From positions 1 through 64,000 of the forward strand of contig NZ_KE384331.1 of assembly GCF_000425225.1 (NCBI RefSeq): DNA of 64,000 bases, given 5' to 3'. The DNA is from Pontibacillus marinus BH030004 = DSM 16465. GTDB taxonomy: Bacteria; Bacillota; Bacilli; Bacillales; BH030062. How positions within the stretch are numbered: position 1 is the stretch's first letter; each line of letters starts with the position of its first letter. The position numbers and the translations under genes were made by a program. The notes under the pieces were generated by a model. It was not told where the DNA came from, made no database searches, and was given only the letters and a program-made list of their open reading frames with translations. Positions 16,106 to 25,300 of this stretch are shown in pieces.

Positions 16106-17167
16106 ATGTGGAACACCAATGATTTTACGAGAATGCTGAATGTAGAGTATCCCATCATACAAGCTCCTATGGCTGGAAAACCAACAACTCCAGAGCTTGC
16201 TGCAGAGGTAAGCAATGCTGGTGGCTTGGGTATGGTTGGAGCTGGTTATTTTAGTGTGGACAAAGTAAGGGATACCGTTCGTCAGGTGAAAGAATTAACT
16301 AGTTTTCCCTTTGGCGTGAACCTTTTCGTAGTAGATGAACAAGACATATCAGCGGATAAGTTGGAAAAAGGCTTTAATGTCTTAGAGCCTTTTCGAAACG
16401 AGCTGAACATGAACAATGAAATGCCAGACTTACGTTTTGATAACCATTTAGAGACCAAAGTAGAAGTGCTTATTGAGGAAAATGTACCTGTCTGTTCCTT
16501 TACGTTTGGAATCCCTTCTTCTGAGATCCTAAACAAGCTCAAAGATAATGGAATTTTGGCCATAGGTACGGCAACAACGGTGGAAGAAGCAAAAGCCATT
16601 GAGGATGTTGGGATGGATGCTGTTGTTATGCAAGGGAGTGAAGCCGGCGGTCATCGAGCTACCTTTTTGGGAGAAGCAAACGATAGTATGGTTGGAACCA
16701 TCGCCTTGGTCCCACAAACAGTCGACCATGTCTCGATTCCCGTCATTGCATCTGGAGGCATTATGGATGGACGTGGTTGTGCGGCTGCCTATATGTTAGG
16801 TGCACAGGCCGTGCAGATGGGAACTGCCTTTTTAACAACCTACGAAAGCGGAGCACCTCACCTTTACAAAGAAGCGATACTAGATGCAAATGAAGATCAC
16901 ACTGTTATCACAAAAGCGTTCTCTGGAAAAGAAGCAAGAGGGATCCAAAATCGCTTTACTCGTTTTATGAAGGAGCAATCTTTCATCCCTCCTTATCCGA
17001 TTCAGAATAGCTTAACAAAAGGAATACGAAGTGAAGCTGCTAACCAAGACAATAAAGAGCTTATGTCCTTATGGTCAGGTCAGGGAAATCGCTTGAGTAC
17101 GATGATTGGTGCCAGGGAGCTTTTTTATAAGATTGTTAGAGAGGTAGATCAGTTGTTAGGTGAATAG
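16106..17167 (+). CDS. Nitronate monooxygenase family protein
   Basis: 353-residue FMN TIM-barrel enzyme of the 2-nitropropane dioxygenase family. The N-terminal YPIIQAPMAGKPTTPELAAEVSNAGGLG is characteristic; QGSEAGGHRATF (about residues 176-187) holds the catalytic His; and GGIMDGRGCAAAYMLGAQAVQMGTAFL binds the FMN phosphate. The family oxidises alkyl nitronates such as propionate-3-nitronate to less toxic products. TAGGAGGAATTGAA precedes the ATG. It stands alone, convergent with the following minus-strand run. Confidence 0.9.
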   Translation: MWNTNDFTRMLNVEYPIIQAPMAGKPTTPELAAEVSNAGGLGMVGAGYFSVDKVRDTVRQVKELTSFPFGVNLFVVDEQDISADKLEKGFNVLEPFRNELNMNNEMPDLRFDNHLETKVEVLIEENVPVCSFTFGIPSSEILNKLKDNGILAIGTATTVEEAKAIEDVGMDAVVMQGSEAGGHRATFLGEANDSMVGTIALVPQTVDHVSIPVIASGGIMDGRGCAAAYMLGAQAVQMGTAFLTTYESGAPHLYKEAILDANEDHTVITKAFSGKEARGIQNRFTRFMKEQSFIPPYPIQNSLTKGIRSEAANQDNKELMSLWSGQGNRLSTMIGARELFYKIVREVDQLLGE

Positions 17168-17173
17168 AAAAAA

Positions 17174-17362
17174 CTAGCTTTCCTTCTTCCTTTTACGAAG
17201 ATCACCAAAAGTGTTTAATAACAACTGAACCACAATTAAAGATAAAAGATAAGCAATGACAGGTTCATCCGTATGCCACAGAGAAATAAGGGCGGAAAAT
17301 AAAAGTGTGGATGCCCCGAATAGAATAAACAAATAAATCAACGAACTAATGATTGCACTCAC
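17174..17362 (-). CDS. Small two-span membrane protein
   Basis: 62 residues with two membrane segments (about 5-25 and 35-52) and a basic tail RKRKKES. No family recognised. It starts 28 bases after the stop of the upstream lipoprotein gene at 17391-17753, on the same strand. Function unknown. Confidence 0.5.
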   Translation of the reverse strand: MSAIISSLIYLFILFGASTLLFSALISLWHTDEPVIAYLLSLIVVQLLLNTFGDLRKRKKES

Positions 17363-17390
17363 ATTTCTTCCCCCTTACTTGGCATTTGGT

Positions 17391-17753
17391 TTAATCCTTT
17401 TCAACAACTTCTATCTTTCCCAACTTGATTTTTGGTGGGTACGACTCACCCGCACCACTAGCACCCCAGACCTTGACCTTCTGCCCCTTTTCATATTCAG
17501 AAACAGAATCAAAGAACCCTTTCGTATAAAACGAAATAACTTCTATCTCCTTTTCAATATATCTATCAATTTCCTTCCAATTCATACTTACTGCTTGATC
17601 TTTTGTTATTCCATTCACTACTAATAAATCATTGGCTGTTACTTTCACCACATAGCCTTCAATTGTTGGTGAGCCAGTGAATTCTTTTTCATCTTGACTA
17701 CATGCTGATAAAACTGTAAGCAAAATCGCTATTGATAGTGTAACCTTTTTCAC
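17391..17753 (-). CDS. DUF3221-type lipoprotein
   Basis: 120-residue exported lipoprotein with signal core LSIAILLTVL and lipobox SAC. The mature part matches the small OB-like DUF3221/YobA pattern: IEGYVVKVTANDLLVV, then a helical insert, then GQKVKVWGASGAGESYPPKIKLGKIEVVE. The role of this family is not known. Encoded between another signal-bearing protein (17772-18455) and a small membrane protein on the same strand. Confidence 0.75.
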   Translation of the reverse strand: MKKVTLSIAILLTVLSACSQDEKEFTGSPTIEGYVVKVTANDLLVVNGITKDQAVSMNWKEIDRYIEKEIEVISFYTKGFFDSVSEYEKGQKVKVWGASGAGESYPPKIKLGKIEVVEKD

Positions 17754-17771
17754 CCTTGTACCTCCTCAGCG

Positions 17772-18455
17772 CTAAGAGTTTGCGAGAAAAATAAAAACAA
17801 CGGTAATAATAAGCGCTTGTGCGAAGGTTATAACCGCATCATTTTTCCAACATGTATTGCCGAACGGACTCCACTTGAATCCAAGTAGACTGATTACTCT
17901 AGCAATGATAAAACTACATCCCCATATGGCGAGAAATACTATTAAAAAGTTCATGTACTTATTTTTATTCAAAAGACCTGAGTTACTCTTGTCATTGAGA
18001 CCTAAAAATTCCTCAAAATATTCTTTGCTTTTCTTATCTTCATTTTTCACTTCACCGTTTTTTATAAAAACTACGCCATTTGGTCCACCTACTGATCCTA
18101 ATATAGCTAAAGGAGTACTCTTTAAAAACAGCAAAAATTCTCCATCATTCTTTTGGAATTCCCTGATTCGTGATAGATCATTATAATCAATACCTGCTGT
18201 TACTTCATTAAAAAAGTTACCTTTATAATCCTCTTCAATTTCAAATTGCACGCCTACATATGGACCAGTTTGTTCGCTATAAGTGGTTTCCGCGGAAAAA
18301 TCAAACTTCCCTTTAACGATGACATCTGCTCGTTCCTCTACTTCTTCAGGTGATAACTCTTCCCATAGTGTTGCAAAAGCTCTGTTATGACTAAAAAGTG
18401 TGACTAAAACGCAACCAAGTAAGATTAGCATGAGATGTATTATGTTTTTGTTCAA
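17772..18455 (-). CDS. Hypothetical exported membrane protein
   Basis: 227 residues: signal-like N-terminus (residues 6-27), an extracytoplasmic domain (about 30-150) that includes ADVIVKGKFDFSAE and EDYKGN, similar in style to domains seen in other secreted Bacillus proteins of unknown role, and two C-terminal membrane segments (about 165-185 and 205-225). It starts at TTG with GGAGGG upstream. No catalytic motif. Function unknown. Confidence 0.6.
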   Translation of the reverse strand: MNKNIIHLMLILLGCVLVTLFSHNRAFATLWEELSPEEVEERADVIVKGKFDFSAETTYSEQTGPYVGVQFEIEEDYKGNFFNEVTAGIDYNDLSRIREFQKNDGEFLLFLKSTPLAILGSVGGPNGVVFIKNGEVKNEDKKSKEYFEEFLGLNDKSNSGLLNKNKYMNFLIVFLAIWGCSFIIARVISLLGFKWSPFGNTCWKNDAVITFAQALIITVVFIFLANS

Positions 18456-18471
18456 AGTAACCCTCCCATCT

Positions 18472-18990
18472 TTAAGGTAAACGGTCTAAAAAAGATTGAA
18501 TCCCTTTTTTACTCGTTAACTTTACAATCTTTTTATTAGGATCCATCTCTTTAAACCTCTCAATCCTTTCTCTCATCTTTTCCTTGCGTGGATAATACGT
18601 TGTAATGATGAACTTAATGAATTTATAATCCAACTTTTCTCTACAACCTTCACCCATATCAGGCCTATTTTTGCCTATATTCAAAAAGAACCGCTTGAAC
18701 ACTCGATACAAGCACACGCTCAATGGGAGCTCTAGATAAATGATCGTATCTGCGTAAGGAGCTCGAACATCATAGGTGTTGCTATAATTACCCTCAATAA
18801 TCCATTGATCTTGTGATACAACCTGCTCTTGCTTTAATCGGAACTCCTCAAGTGAACGCTCAACCCAACCAGGTTTCCAGTAGAATGTATCGAGATGATA
18901 GACTTCGATATCTAATTTTTCACCTAGCCTTCTGGCAAATGTGGATTTCCCTACACCAGCTGAAGCTCCCATTACCATAATGCGTTTCAA
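18472..18990 (-). CDS. Adenylate-kinase-like 'topology modulation' P-loop protein
   Basis: 172 residues with Walker A MGASAGVGKSTFARRLG at residues 7-23, then VYHLDTFYWKPGW, the hallmark of the FlaR/'topology modulation' group of small kinases. YADTIIYLELPLSVCLYRVFKR is the region downstream of Walker B. The substrate is unknown; the historical name comes from a topology phenotype and is not a proven activity. Starts at TTG with AAGGGGG about 6 bases upstream. Its 5' neighbour on the strand is a lipoprotein gene. Confidence 0.8.
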   Translation of the reverse strand: MKRIMVMGASAGVGKSTFARRLGEKLDIEVYHLDTFYWKPGWVERSLEEFRLKQEQVVSQDQWIIEGNYSNTYDVRAPYADTIIYLELPLSVCLYRVFKRFFLNIGKNRPDMGEGCREKLDYKFIKFIITTYYPRKEKMRERIERFKEMDPNKKIVKLTSKKGIQSFLDRLP

Positions 18991-19008
18991 CAGAATCCCC
19001 CTTTCCTT

Positions 19009-19518
19009 CTACTTCACTTCTACGATCACCTGGCCAAAGTACTCATCCCCCAAATAGACAAGCAATGCCCAACTCCCCTCTTCTGTTAACTTCATTGTAG
19101 AAGGCGCATGAGCATCCGCCCCATTATTGGGACCTCCAGGAGCATTGTAACTCCATACATAATCCTTCCCCATCATAAGCACAGGGGTGATTCCCTGACT
19201 TCCTTTTTTAATCCCGACCACTGTTAAATCCCCCTTCGGAACATCTCCCCAAAAGTGCCACATATATTTTTGAGGTTTGTTCTCAACGAAAGGAGCATCG
19301 ATAAAGCCTAGTTTGTTTGGAACCCCTCTTACTGTATAAGTCCCAGCCTCAAATGTTTCACTAAGCTCCCAATCGATGTTTTCGATCGTCGTATCACGAA
19401 CTTCTACAGGTAACTTTTCAGAGGTTTTATCAGTATCAATCGTAAGCTCCTGACCACCATTACAAGCAACTAGCATCCCCAGTGTCATGAATATGAGAAG
19501 GTTCTGTATGGTTTTCAT
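19009..19518 (-). CDS. DUF4871-type lipoprotein
   Basis: 169-residue lipoprotein with signal LLIFMTLGMLVAC and an Ig-like beta-rich domain. GTYTVRGVPNKLGFIDAPF, KYMWHFWGD and GSWALLVYLGDEYFGQVIVEV recall the DUF4871 family of Bacillus lipoproteins of unknown function. The ATG at 19518 was preferred over one six codons upstream because GGAGGG lies 6 bases before it. Confidence 0.7.
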   Translation of the reverse strand: MKTIQNLLIFMTLGMLVACNGGQELTIDTDKTSEKLPVEVRDTTIENIDWELSETFEAGTYTVRGVPNKLGFIDAPFVENKPQKYMWHFWGDVPKGDLTVVGIKKGSQGITPVLMMGKDYVWSYNAPGGPNNGADAHAPSTMKLTEEGSWALLVYLGDEYFGQVIVEVK

Positions 19519-19541
19519 ATGGGGCCCTCCATTCAATATTT

Positions 19542-19736
19542 CTACATATAAACCGAAAACAATGAACTACCAAAAGCTAATATTCCTGCAACAACAAATA
19601 TTAAAAATAAACCACTAAACATGTATGTAATAAACCGACTACGGTCCATCCCCGTTCTAAGTTCCCATAACCCTAAGGTAACTAAGTAAAGCCCCATCGT
19701 TATTGCGATCATTGGAAGTAAGAAGATCAGACTCAT
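19542..19736 (-). CDS. Small two-span membrane protein
   Basis: 64 residues, almost entirely two membrane helices (about 2-24 and 37-62) with a short loop ELRTGMDRSRF between. GGGGGATTCT precedes the ATG. Directly upstream (24 bases) of the DUF4871-type lipoprotein gene. Function unknown. Confidence 0.55.
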   Translation of the reverse strand: MSLIFLLPMIAITMGLYLVTLGLWELRTGMDRSRFITYMFSGLFLIFVVAGILAFGSSLFSVYM

Positions 19737-19789
19737 AGAATCCCCCTTGATTTTGTTCTATTAATCAGCAAATAATGATTGAAACATGA

Positions 19790-20329
19790 TCAGGGGCTAA
19801 TACGCCCCATTACAATCGTGTTATAGTAGTTTCCATCCGATAAAAGTTTATCTTTTTTCAATATCCCTTCTACTTCAAAACCATAGTTTTTATACAGGTT
19901 AATAGCTGATTCATTGGTTTCTAGGACACTCAATGATAGTTTTTCAATGCTGCTAGAATCCGCCCATTTTATTGATTCTTTTAAGAGGTTGGTTCCTATT
20001 CCATGTCCCCAATAATCTTGTAAAACACAGACTCCAAATTCTACTCTATGGGCTGTTCTTTTCAAGGAATTTCCTTCACACCTCGAAAAACCTACAATAT
20101 TATGATCAACGGCTGCCACCAAAAATAGATCACGCTCATGTTCTCGATCATTTTGGATGAGCTGTTTAAAGCCCTCTTCATCTATGTAAGCTTCCCCTCG
20201 TTCTCGATCCATGTTTTCCGTTTCACCGTCGATTTGTAATCTTAGCTGAGATAATTGATTCGCATCCTCTTCTTTTGCAGTTCTTATTGAGTACCTCAAA
20301 TTTTTAATCTTAAATGCTTTGGAATTCAC
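19790..20329 (-). CDS. GNAT acetyltransferase
   Basis: 179-residue single-domain GNAT protein. The start YSIRTAKEEDANQLSQLRLQ, the acetyl-CoA loop LQDYWGHGIGTNLLKESIKWA (about residues 110-130) and the C-terminal LSVLETNESAINLYKNYGF are the family marks; the last segment is close to RimI/RimJ-like or small-molecule acetyltransferases. Substrate unknown. It starts at GTG, with AAGGTAG inside the end of the upstream lipoprotein gene, so it is probably cotranscribed. Confidence 0.85.
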   Translation of the reverse strand: MNSKAFKIKNLRYSIRTAKEEDANQLSQLRLQIDGETENMDRERGEAYIDEEGFKQLIQNDREHERDLFLVAAVDHNIVGFSRCEGNSLKRTAHRVEFGVCVLQDYWGHGIGTNLLKESIKWADSSSIEKLSLSVLETNESAINLYKNYGFEVEGILKKDKLLSDGNYYNTIVMGRISP

Positions 20330-20338
20330 ACATCTTCA

Positions 20339-20878
20339 CTACCTTCTACCGATTTCTTTTATCATTTCACCATTAGTATCATAAATCTTGTAGGATATAT
20401 CTTTAACCTCCGTTAACTCCCTATTAAGAGGAATGACAAAAATATTATGTTCATTAATATCCGCTTCTCTTTTCTCGCTCACCTGTTTATTTTCATAGTC
20501 ATAGGTGTAGGTTAATGTTATTTTTGCTGCATTCTTTGGTTTCTGTACAATCCCATAAAAATATAATTGGTTTGATTCTGGGTGAGTGAAATAATGATAG
20601 TTAAAAGAATCAGCTCTGTTTATGTAAAAGGCCGTATCTCCGTTTCCTTCTTCAAACTTATATGTTCCGTTCTTCACTTCATAAAAACACATTACTATGT
20701 TGTTCTCATATTGGAAAACAGCGGTCTGATTCTTATCATTTTGATATAAAAGTGTTTCTTCACCATCACTATAAATACTTATCGCTTCCTCAAGTGAGGG
20801 AGAATGCCCCTTCGCTGTATTACATCCACTTAAAACAAACATGAATACTAAGAAAAGATTTCTCGTTATTTTTTTCAT
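20339..20878 (-). CDS. Hypothetical lipoprotein
   Basis: 179 residues with signal LFLVFMFVLSGC and lipobox LSGC. The mature protein is beta-rich (FYINRADSFNYHYFTHPESNQLYFYGIVQ). No known domain. It lies 16 bases after the stop of another lipoprotein gene on the same strand, so the two are probably one transcript. Function unknown. Confidence 0.6.
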   Translation of the reverse strand: MKKITRNLFLVFMFVLSGCNTAKGHSPSLEEAISIYSDGEETLLYQNDKNQTAVFQYENNIVMCFYEVKNGTYKFEEGNGDTAFYINRADSFNYHYFTHPESNQLYFYGIVQKPKNAAKITLTYTYDYENKQVSEKREADINEHNIFVIPLNRELTEVKDISYKIYDTNGEMIKEIGRR

Positions 20879-20893
20879 ATATCTAACCTCGCT

Positions 20894-21478
20894 TTATGGA
20901 CCTTGTTTAAAACGCGGATTTTCTTCATTTTTCTCTTTAGGTTCATCCTCAAAAACACTTTTCGTCGTATCTGGTTGCTTCTTATCCTGCGTTTGGTAAA
21001 ACTCAAATAGTTGAGAATATATTTCCTCTGTAGCGTTTGTAATCTTGTACATTCTCTCGCCCTTATTCTTTTCAACATCTACAAACAAACCTGACCCGTC
21101 TTGAAGGATTTCGATCATAAATCCGTTATTAGGCCCATCAAAAGTATCATTATGTAACAAATAGAATTGTAGCGATTCACTATTTTGGCGTTTCTTATTA
21201 AATTTATCAAAAAACGCTTTGAATTCTGCTCCCTGTGATACTCTTTTTAATTTCAGATTTTCTATTAAATTGATGAACTTGTTCACATCTTCTTTTTTAA
21301 TTGTCCGAGAACGATCTGAAGAATAATTTTTGTTAACTATAAGATTTATACTTATAAGTGAAATAGATGGCGCTTCGTCTAACAGCGAATCCATCTGTTT
21401 CATAGGAGGTCCTTGATTCTCGCATCCTATCAAAAAGATAACCACTAAAACTAAAGGTATGATGTTTGTTTTTAGCAT
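20894..21478 (-). CDS. Hypothetical lipoprotein
   Basis: 194 residues with signal IIPLVLVVIFLIGC and lipobox LIGC. The mature domain includes DEAPSISLISINLIV and ends with a highly charged, probably disordered tail (KSVFEDEPKEKNEENPRF). No family recognised. AGAGAGG precedes the ATG. First gene of the lipoprotein-lipoprotein-GNAT run. Function unknown. Confidence 0.6.
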   Translation of the reverse strand: MLKTNIIPLVLVVIFLIGCENQGPPMKQMDSLLDEAPSISLISINLIVNKNYSSDRSRTIKKEDVNKFINLIENLKLKRVSQGAEFKAFFDKFNKKRQNSESLQFYLLHNDTFDGPNNGFMIEILQDGSGLFVDVEKNKGERMYKITNATEEIYSQLFEFYQTQDKKQPDTTKSVFEDEPKEKNEENPRFKQGP

Positions 21479-21647
21479 TTAAAAAACCTCTCTAATTATG
21501 TAAATACTTGCTTCCGTCCATGATACCATAAAATTTCCATATACTTCTTATCATTTTCAAAACTAGTTAAATGCGCTTACATCAAACATTTGATAGACTT
21601 AAATATGATCAACTTTACCACACTAATATCCTAAGGAGGGTTTTCAT

Positions 21648-23087
21648 ATGATTGAACAGCTCCAAACCATAGAACAGATCCAAACTGCCCTAAATAAAGG
21701 CGAGGTCACTTCAAAAGATCTAACCATCATGTATCTTGACCGTATCGCCAAATATGATCAAGCAGGGACAACCATTAACTCAATTCTTGAAGTGAATCCA
21801 GATGCATTACATATTGCTGAAGCATTGGATGTCGAACGTCAGCGCGACGGGCGTCGTGGACCACTTCACGGTGTTCCCATTGTTATAAAAGATAATATTG
21901 ATACAGCCGATAAAATGCACACAACAGCAGGGTCCATCGCTTTAGAGCATAACTATGCTGATGAGGATGCTTTTCTAGTGAAAAAGCTTCGCGAAGCTGG
22001 AGCCGTTATTTTAGGAAAGGCAAACTTAACAGAGTGGGCTAATTTTATGACGATCGGAATGCCGAATGGTTACAGTTCCCATGGAGGACAAGTACTGAAT
22101 CCATATGGTCCCGGAGAATTTGATGTCGGTGGGTCCAGTTCAGGTTCAGCCGCATCTGTCGCTTGTGGTTTTGTAGCTGGTGCAATTGGCACGGAAACAA
22201 GTGGTTCAATTTTGAGCCCAGCAAGCAGCAATTCCGTTGTTGGACTAAAGCCGACAGTGGGATTAATTAGCCGAACTGGTGTTATTCCAATCGCACATAG
22301 CCAGGACACAGCTGGACCGATTACTCGTACAGTTACAGATGCCGCCATTTTATTAGGAGCGCTTGTAGGTGTGGACGAACAAGATCCAGCTACAGGTATG
22401 AGTCAGGGAAAATTCTATAAAGGCTTTACTACATTCCTTGATCCGGACGGTTTACAAGGAGCCCGTATCGGTATTGATCGGACGTATTTATCTGAGTTGA
22501 ATGAAGAGGAAGTTTTCCTCGTTGAACAAGCTATGGAAGATATGAAAGCTCAAGGGGCTGAAATCATTGAGGTGAGCTTATCGAAGGAAGATCGTGACTC
22601 TAGTGTGTTATTCCATGAGTTTAAAAATGGCTTAAATGCTTATCTGGCGAAGTGTTCAGATCAAGCGCATGCGCGTACGTTATCGAAATTAATTCAGTAT
22701 AACGAAAACAATGAAGAAGTCGCACTGAAGTATGGTCAAAAATTATTAACGATGTCTGAGGAGAAAAGTGGTCGCTTAAATGACCCTGAGTATATCTCAG
22801 ACCGTTTAGCAGACATCGAGTACTCTCAAAAGAACGGCATTGATAAAGCTCTTGAGGAACATCAACTAGATGCTCTGTTATCGGCGAATAACTTAGGAGC
22901 AGCCATGCCAGCAATGGCGGGGTATCCTTCTATTACAGTGCCTGCAGGTTATACTGCTTCTGAAGGCAAGCCTGTTGGAGTGACATTTACGAGCACAGCT
23001 TTTGACGAGGCGAAATTGATTACGCTAGGGTATGCTTACGAGCAGACGAGAAGTGTAACGTGGCAAGCTCCGGAGTTGACGGAGTAG
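21648..23087 (+). CDS. Amidase signature family protein
   Basis: 479-residue cytoplasmic enzyme of the amidase-signature family (Ser-cisSer-Lys triad). The Lys is in [11 protein letters not shown] (about residue 82), the serines in [10 protein letters not shown] and [11 protein letters not shown] (about residues 160-185). It hydrolyses a carboxylic amide to acid and ammonia. It is not GatA: it lacks GatB/GatC neighbours and resembles the stand-alone amidases of Bacillus. GGAGGG precedes the ATG, and the gene is monocistronic with a strong terminator. Confidence 0.9.
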   Translation: MIEQLQTIEQIQTALNKGEVTSKDLTIMYLDRIAKYDQAGTTINSILEVNPDALHIAEALDVERQRDGRRGPLHGVPIVIKDNIDTADKMHTTAGSIALEHNYADEDAFLVKKLREAGAVILGKANLTEWANFMTIGMPNGYSSHGGQVLNPYGPGEFDVGGSSSGSAASVACGFVAGAIGTETSGSILSPASSNSVVGLKPTVGLISRTGVIPIAHSQDTAGPITRTVTDAAILLGALVGVDEQDPATGMSQGKFYKGFTTFLDPDGLQGARIGIDRTYLSELNEEEVFLVEQAMEDMKAQGAEIIEVSLSKEDRDSSVLFHEFKNGLNAYLAKCSDQAHARTLSKLIQYNENNEEVALKYGQKLLTMSEEKSGRLNDPEYISDRLADIEYSQKNGIDKALEEHQLDALLSANNLGAAMPAMAGYPSITVPAGYTASEGKPVGVTFTSTAFDEAKLITLGYAYEQTRSVTWQAPELTE

Positions 23088-23097
23088 ACTATAGGAG

Positions 23098-23126
23098 AGC
23101 GCGATTCTTTGGGATCGCGCTTTTTT
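23098..23126 (+). terminator. Amidase gene terminator
   Basis: AGCGCGAT pairs with ATCGCGCT across an 8-base loop, followed by TTTTTT. Confidence 0.9.
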
Positions 23127-23153
23127 ATATGGATATAGGATCCTATATAGAAT

Positions 23154-23279
23154 TAGCTTGGTGCTATCCGCAAGCATTGGCTCTCTATCCAAAAACATTG
23201 GCTCTCTATCCAGAATTAGTGCGGCTCTATCAAAAAACATTGGCCCTCAATCCAAAAATAACACGGCCCTATCCAAAAT
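23154..23279. repeat. 21-bp-period repeat array A (6 units)
   Basis: Six head-to-tail units of exactly 21 bp each with the core TTGGCTCTCTATCCAAAA; successive units begin at 23154, 23175, 23196, 23217, 23238 and 23259. Units differ at several positions. It lies after the amidase terminator and before the CHY zinc finger gene. It shares its period, though not its sequence, with arrays at 28722, 39558, 46677 and 61726. Confidence 0.85.
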
Positions 23280-23361
23280 CAGCCCCAAACCTCACCATGA
23301 CCTCTCCCAACATTTTGTGATAGGATAAGGGCAACCAATCCAACTAGAAAGGAAGACACTC

Positions 23362-23688
23362 ATGTCCCAACAACCTCCCGTAAAAGGCAAGCTCGTTGAC
23401 CAAGAAACGCGCTGCGAGCATTATCATAAACAAGAAGACATTATTGCTATAAAATTCTATTGCTGTGGTACATATTATCCTTGTTATCAATGCCACCAAG
23501 AGTGTACAGAACATGACATTGAACGCTGGCCTCAGGACCATTTTGATAAAAAGGCCATTTTATGCGGGGTATGCAAGCATGAATTAACGATTAACGAATA
23601 CTTGCAATCGAGCTATACATGTCCTTATTGTCAGTCCACGTTTAATGAAGGTTGTGCAAGACACTACTCTATTTATTTCGAGGACTAG
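23362..23688 (+). CDS. CHY zinc finger protein
   Basis: 108 residues. Cys and His residues are arranged as in the CHY zinc finger: CEHYH near residue 14, FYCCGTYYPCYQCHQECTEH (about 32-51), CGVCKHEL (about 67-74) and CPYCQSTFNEGCARH (about 88-102). It should bind three zinc ions. Bacterial stand-alone versions have no established role. The 3' end overlaps the convergent SDR gene by 20 bases. A GAAAGGA ribosome site precedes the ATG. Confidence 0.88.
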   Translation: MSQQPPVKGKLVDQETRCEHYHKQEDIIAIKFYCCGTYYPCYQCHQECTEHDIERWPQDHFDKKAILCGVCKHELTINEYLQSSYTCPYCQSTFNEGCARHYSIYFED

Positions 23689-24466
23689 GCTCATGTTGAG
23701 GTGGGTGCCATACCCCTCTACGATCACCATTCACAGAAAAGATTTCCCCACTTTTCTCAAGGTCAGGCTGTTCCAAAATATCTGCCACAAAATTAGCAAC
23801 ATCTTCAGGCATCCCAACCTCCCAATAAGATGGGAGTTCCTTACCTCGTTCTTTTGCTTTTTGTTCTGCTTTTTCAATGTGAGGACGTGTCATATCTGTG
23901 AGGGCTGCTGGTGCAATGGCATTCACTTGGATGCGATCTTTTTTCAACTCAGCTGCTAGCGTCCAGGTCATCCCGACTAATCCTGCTTTCGCTGCACTAT
24001 AGTTGACCTGTCCGATATTCCCTGTGAGGCCAGCCGATGAGGTCATATTGAGAAGAACGCCACCATCCCCTTGCTCACGTAGCTTTTGGATAAAAGGTAA
24101 TGTGCACTGAAACGCTCCATTGACGTGAACATCCAGAACATCTTTAAAATCTTCCACACTCATTTTGTAAGACATGTGATCTCGTACATTGCCGGCATTG
24201 TTAATGAGGCATGTAACGCGGCCAAATTTCCGAACGGCTTCGTCTACTAGGCTTTGCCCTGTATCATCATCCGTAACGGAACCTGTCACGCCCGCAACAC
24301 GTCCTCCTTTTGACTCTATCTCACACACGGTAGCTTCAACCGCTTCGTGCGACCGACCATTTACAACAACCGCTGCTCCTTCTGAGGCTAACGTTTTTGC
24401 GATGCTTCGGCCAATCCCTTTTGTCGAACCCGTTATGATGACGATCTCATCCTGAAGTTTTCTCAT
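23669..24466 (-). CDS. SDR-family 3-oxoacyl reductase (FabG-like)
   Basis: 265-residue NAD(P)-dependent reductase. It shows the cofactor loop GSTKGIGRSIA, NNAG near residue 90, and the catalytic Ser...YSAAK (about residues 142-160). Such FabG-like enzymes reduce 3-oxoacyl thioesters to 3-hydroxyacyl thioesters. It is the last gene of the acyl-CoA cluster, 4 bases after the MaoC gene. The C-terminal extension (WHPPQHEPSPRNK) is unusual for FabG and is shared with some MaoC-associated SDRs. Confidence 0.88.
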   Translation of the reverse strand: MRKLQDEIVIITGSTKGIGRSIAKTLASEGAAVVVNGRSHEAVEATVCEIESKGGRVAGVTGSVTDDDTGQSLVDEAVRKFGRVTCLINNAGNVRDHMSYKMSVEDFKDVLDVHVNGAFQCTLPFIQKLREQGDGGVLLNMTSSAGLTGNIGQVNYSAAKAGLVGMTWTLAAELKKDRIQVNAIAPAALTDMTRPHIEKAEQKAKERGKELPSYWEVGMPEDVANFVADILEQPDLEKSGEIFSVNGDRRGVWHPPQHEPSPRNK

Positions 24467-24470
24467 CTTG

Positions 24471-24863
24471 TCACCCTTTCACGACCATGGTTCCTTTTAT
24501 CACCGTTTCTTCGCGTTGATTGACGCCTTTTACTTTGATCTCAGCGCTTCCTTGATCAACATCCAACAAATGCCCTTTCACAATTAATGAATCTCCTATC
24601 ATGACTGGCGTTATAAAAGATACATTGTAAGAGGTTACTAGAACATTCGAGGAGAGCCATTTTGACACGAGCTTCCCCCCAAGCGCCATGGACCACATGC
24701 CGTGAGCGATCGGCCGCGCAAAACCTGCTTCTTGAGCAGCGCTTTTATCTAAGTGAATGGAGGCGTAATCTCCTGAACCTTCCGCATAGTGGGATATGTG
24801 CTCAGCCGTGATTTCTGGGATGGTTATCGGTGGAAGCTCGTCCCCCTTTTTGAAGCCCTTCAT
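24471..24863 (-). CDS. MaoC-like hydratase, catalytic half
   Basis: 130-residue hotdog-fold protein. The hydratase-2 motif region reads GSGDYASIHLDKSAAQEAGF followed by IAHGM. The catalytic Asp and His are kept, while the usual Asn-Pro between them is replaced by Ala-Ser. It probably pairs with the N-terminal-type hotdog protein encoded just upstream (4-base overlap) to hydrate or dehydrate enoyl/3-hydroxyacyl-CoA. GGAGGGGG precedes the ATG. Confidence 0.85.
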   Translation of the reverse strand: MKGFKKGDELPPITIPEITAEHISHYAEGSGDYASIHLDKSAAQEAGFARPIAHGMWSMALGGKLVSKWLSSNVLVTSYNVSFITPVMIGDSLIVKGHLLDVDQGSAEIKVKGVNQREETVIKGTMVVKG

Positions 24864-25300
24864 GATGCCCCCTCCTTCTTAAACAAAATCAATGTGGTGA
24901 AGACTTGAGCATGGAGCTCGTTTTGAAAATAAAGGTTCAATGTATGCTCAAGAAAAATCATCGTTCCTTTAGAGCCACTTTTTTCATAGACATCATTTAA
25001 GATGAGTTGACCCTGATAGGTATGGTTACAGATTAAAGGCTGTTGGTATTCAAAGCCTTGTTTGCCATGAATAAGAGGTTCATTCACCTTTTCCAACCAA
25101 GGGATCGAAAAATAGCGCCAAAACGTGACAGGCATAGTAACGGGAAGTGGAAGGTCTTCAAATCCTTGTTCTCTAGCCTTTTCTTCATCAAAATAAATAA
25201 GGTCTTCCTCCATAATCCCTTTTGCGAAACGTCTTACTTCATCTCTAGTGATAGTTATTGGTATCCAATCGGTTTGGGCACATTTCCACTTTTCCATCAT
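24860..25300 (-). CDS. MaoC N-terminal-type hotdog protein
   Basis: 146-residue hotdog domain of the MaoC_dehydrat_N type. It has the frame of a hydratase (ITRDEVRRFAKGIMEEDLIYFDEEKAREQGFEDLPLP) but lacks the catalytic Asp-x-x-x-x-His. In known heteromeric hydratases this is the structural, acyl-binding half. It overlaps the thiolase gene (ATGA-type) and the catalytic half, so the three are translationally coupled. Confidence 0.8.
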   Translation of the reverse strand: MMEKWKCAQTDWIPITITRDEVRRFAKGIMEEDLIYFDEEKAREQGFEDLPLPVTMPVTFWRYFSIPWLEKVNEPLIHGKQGFEYQQPLICNHTYQGQLILNDVYEKSGSKGTMIFLEHTLNLYFQNELHAQVFTTLILFKKEGAS

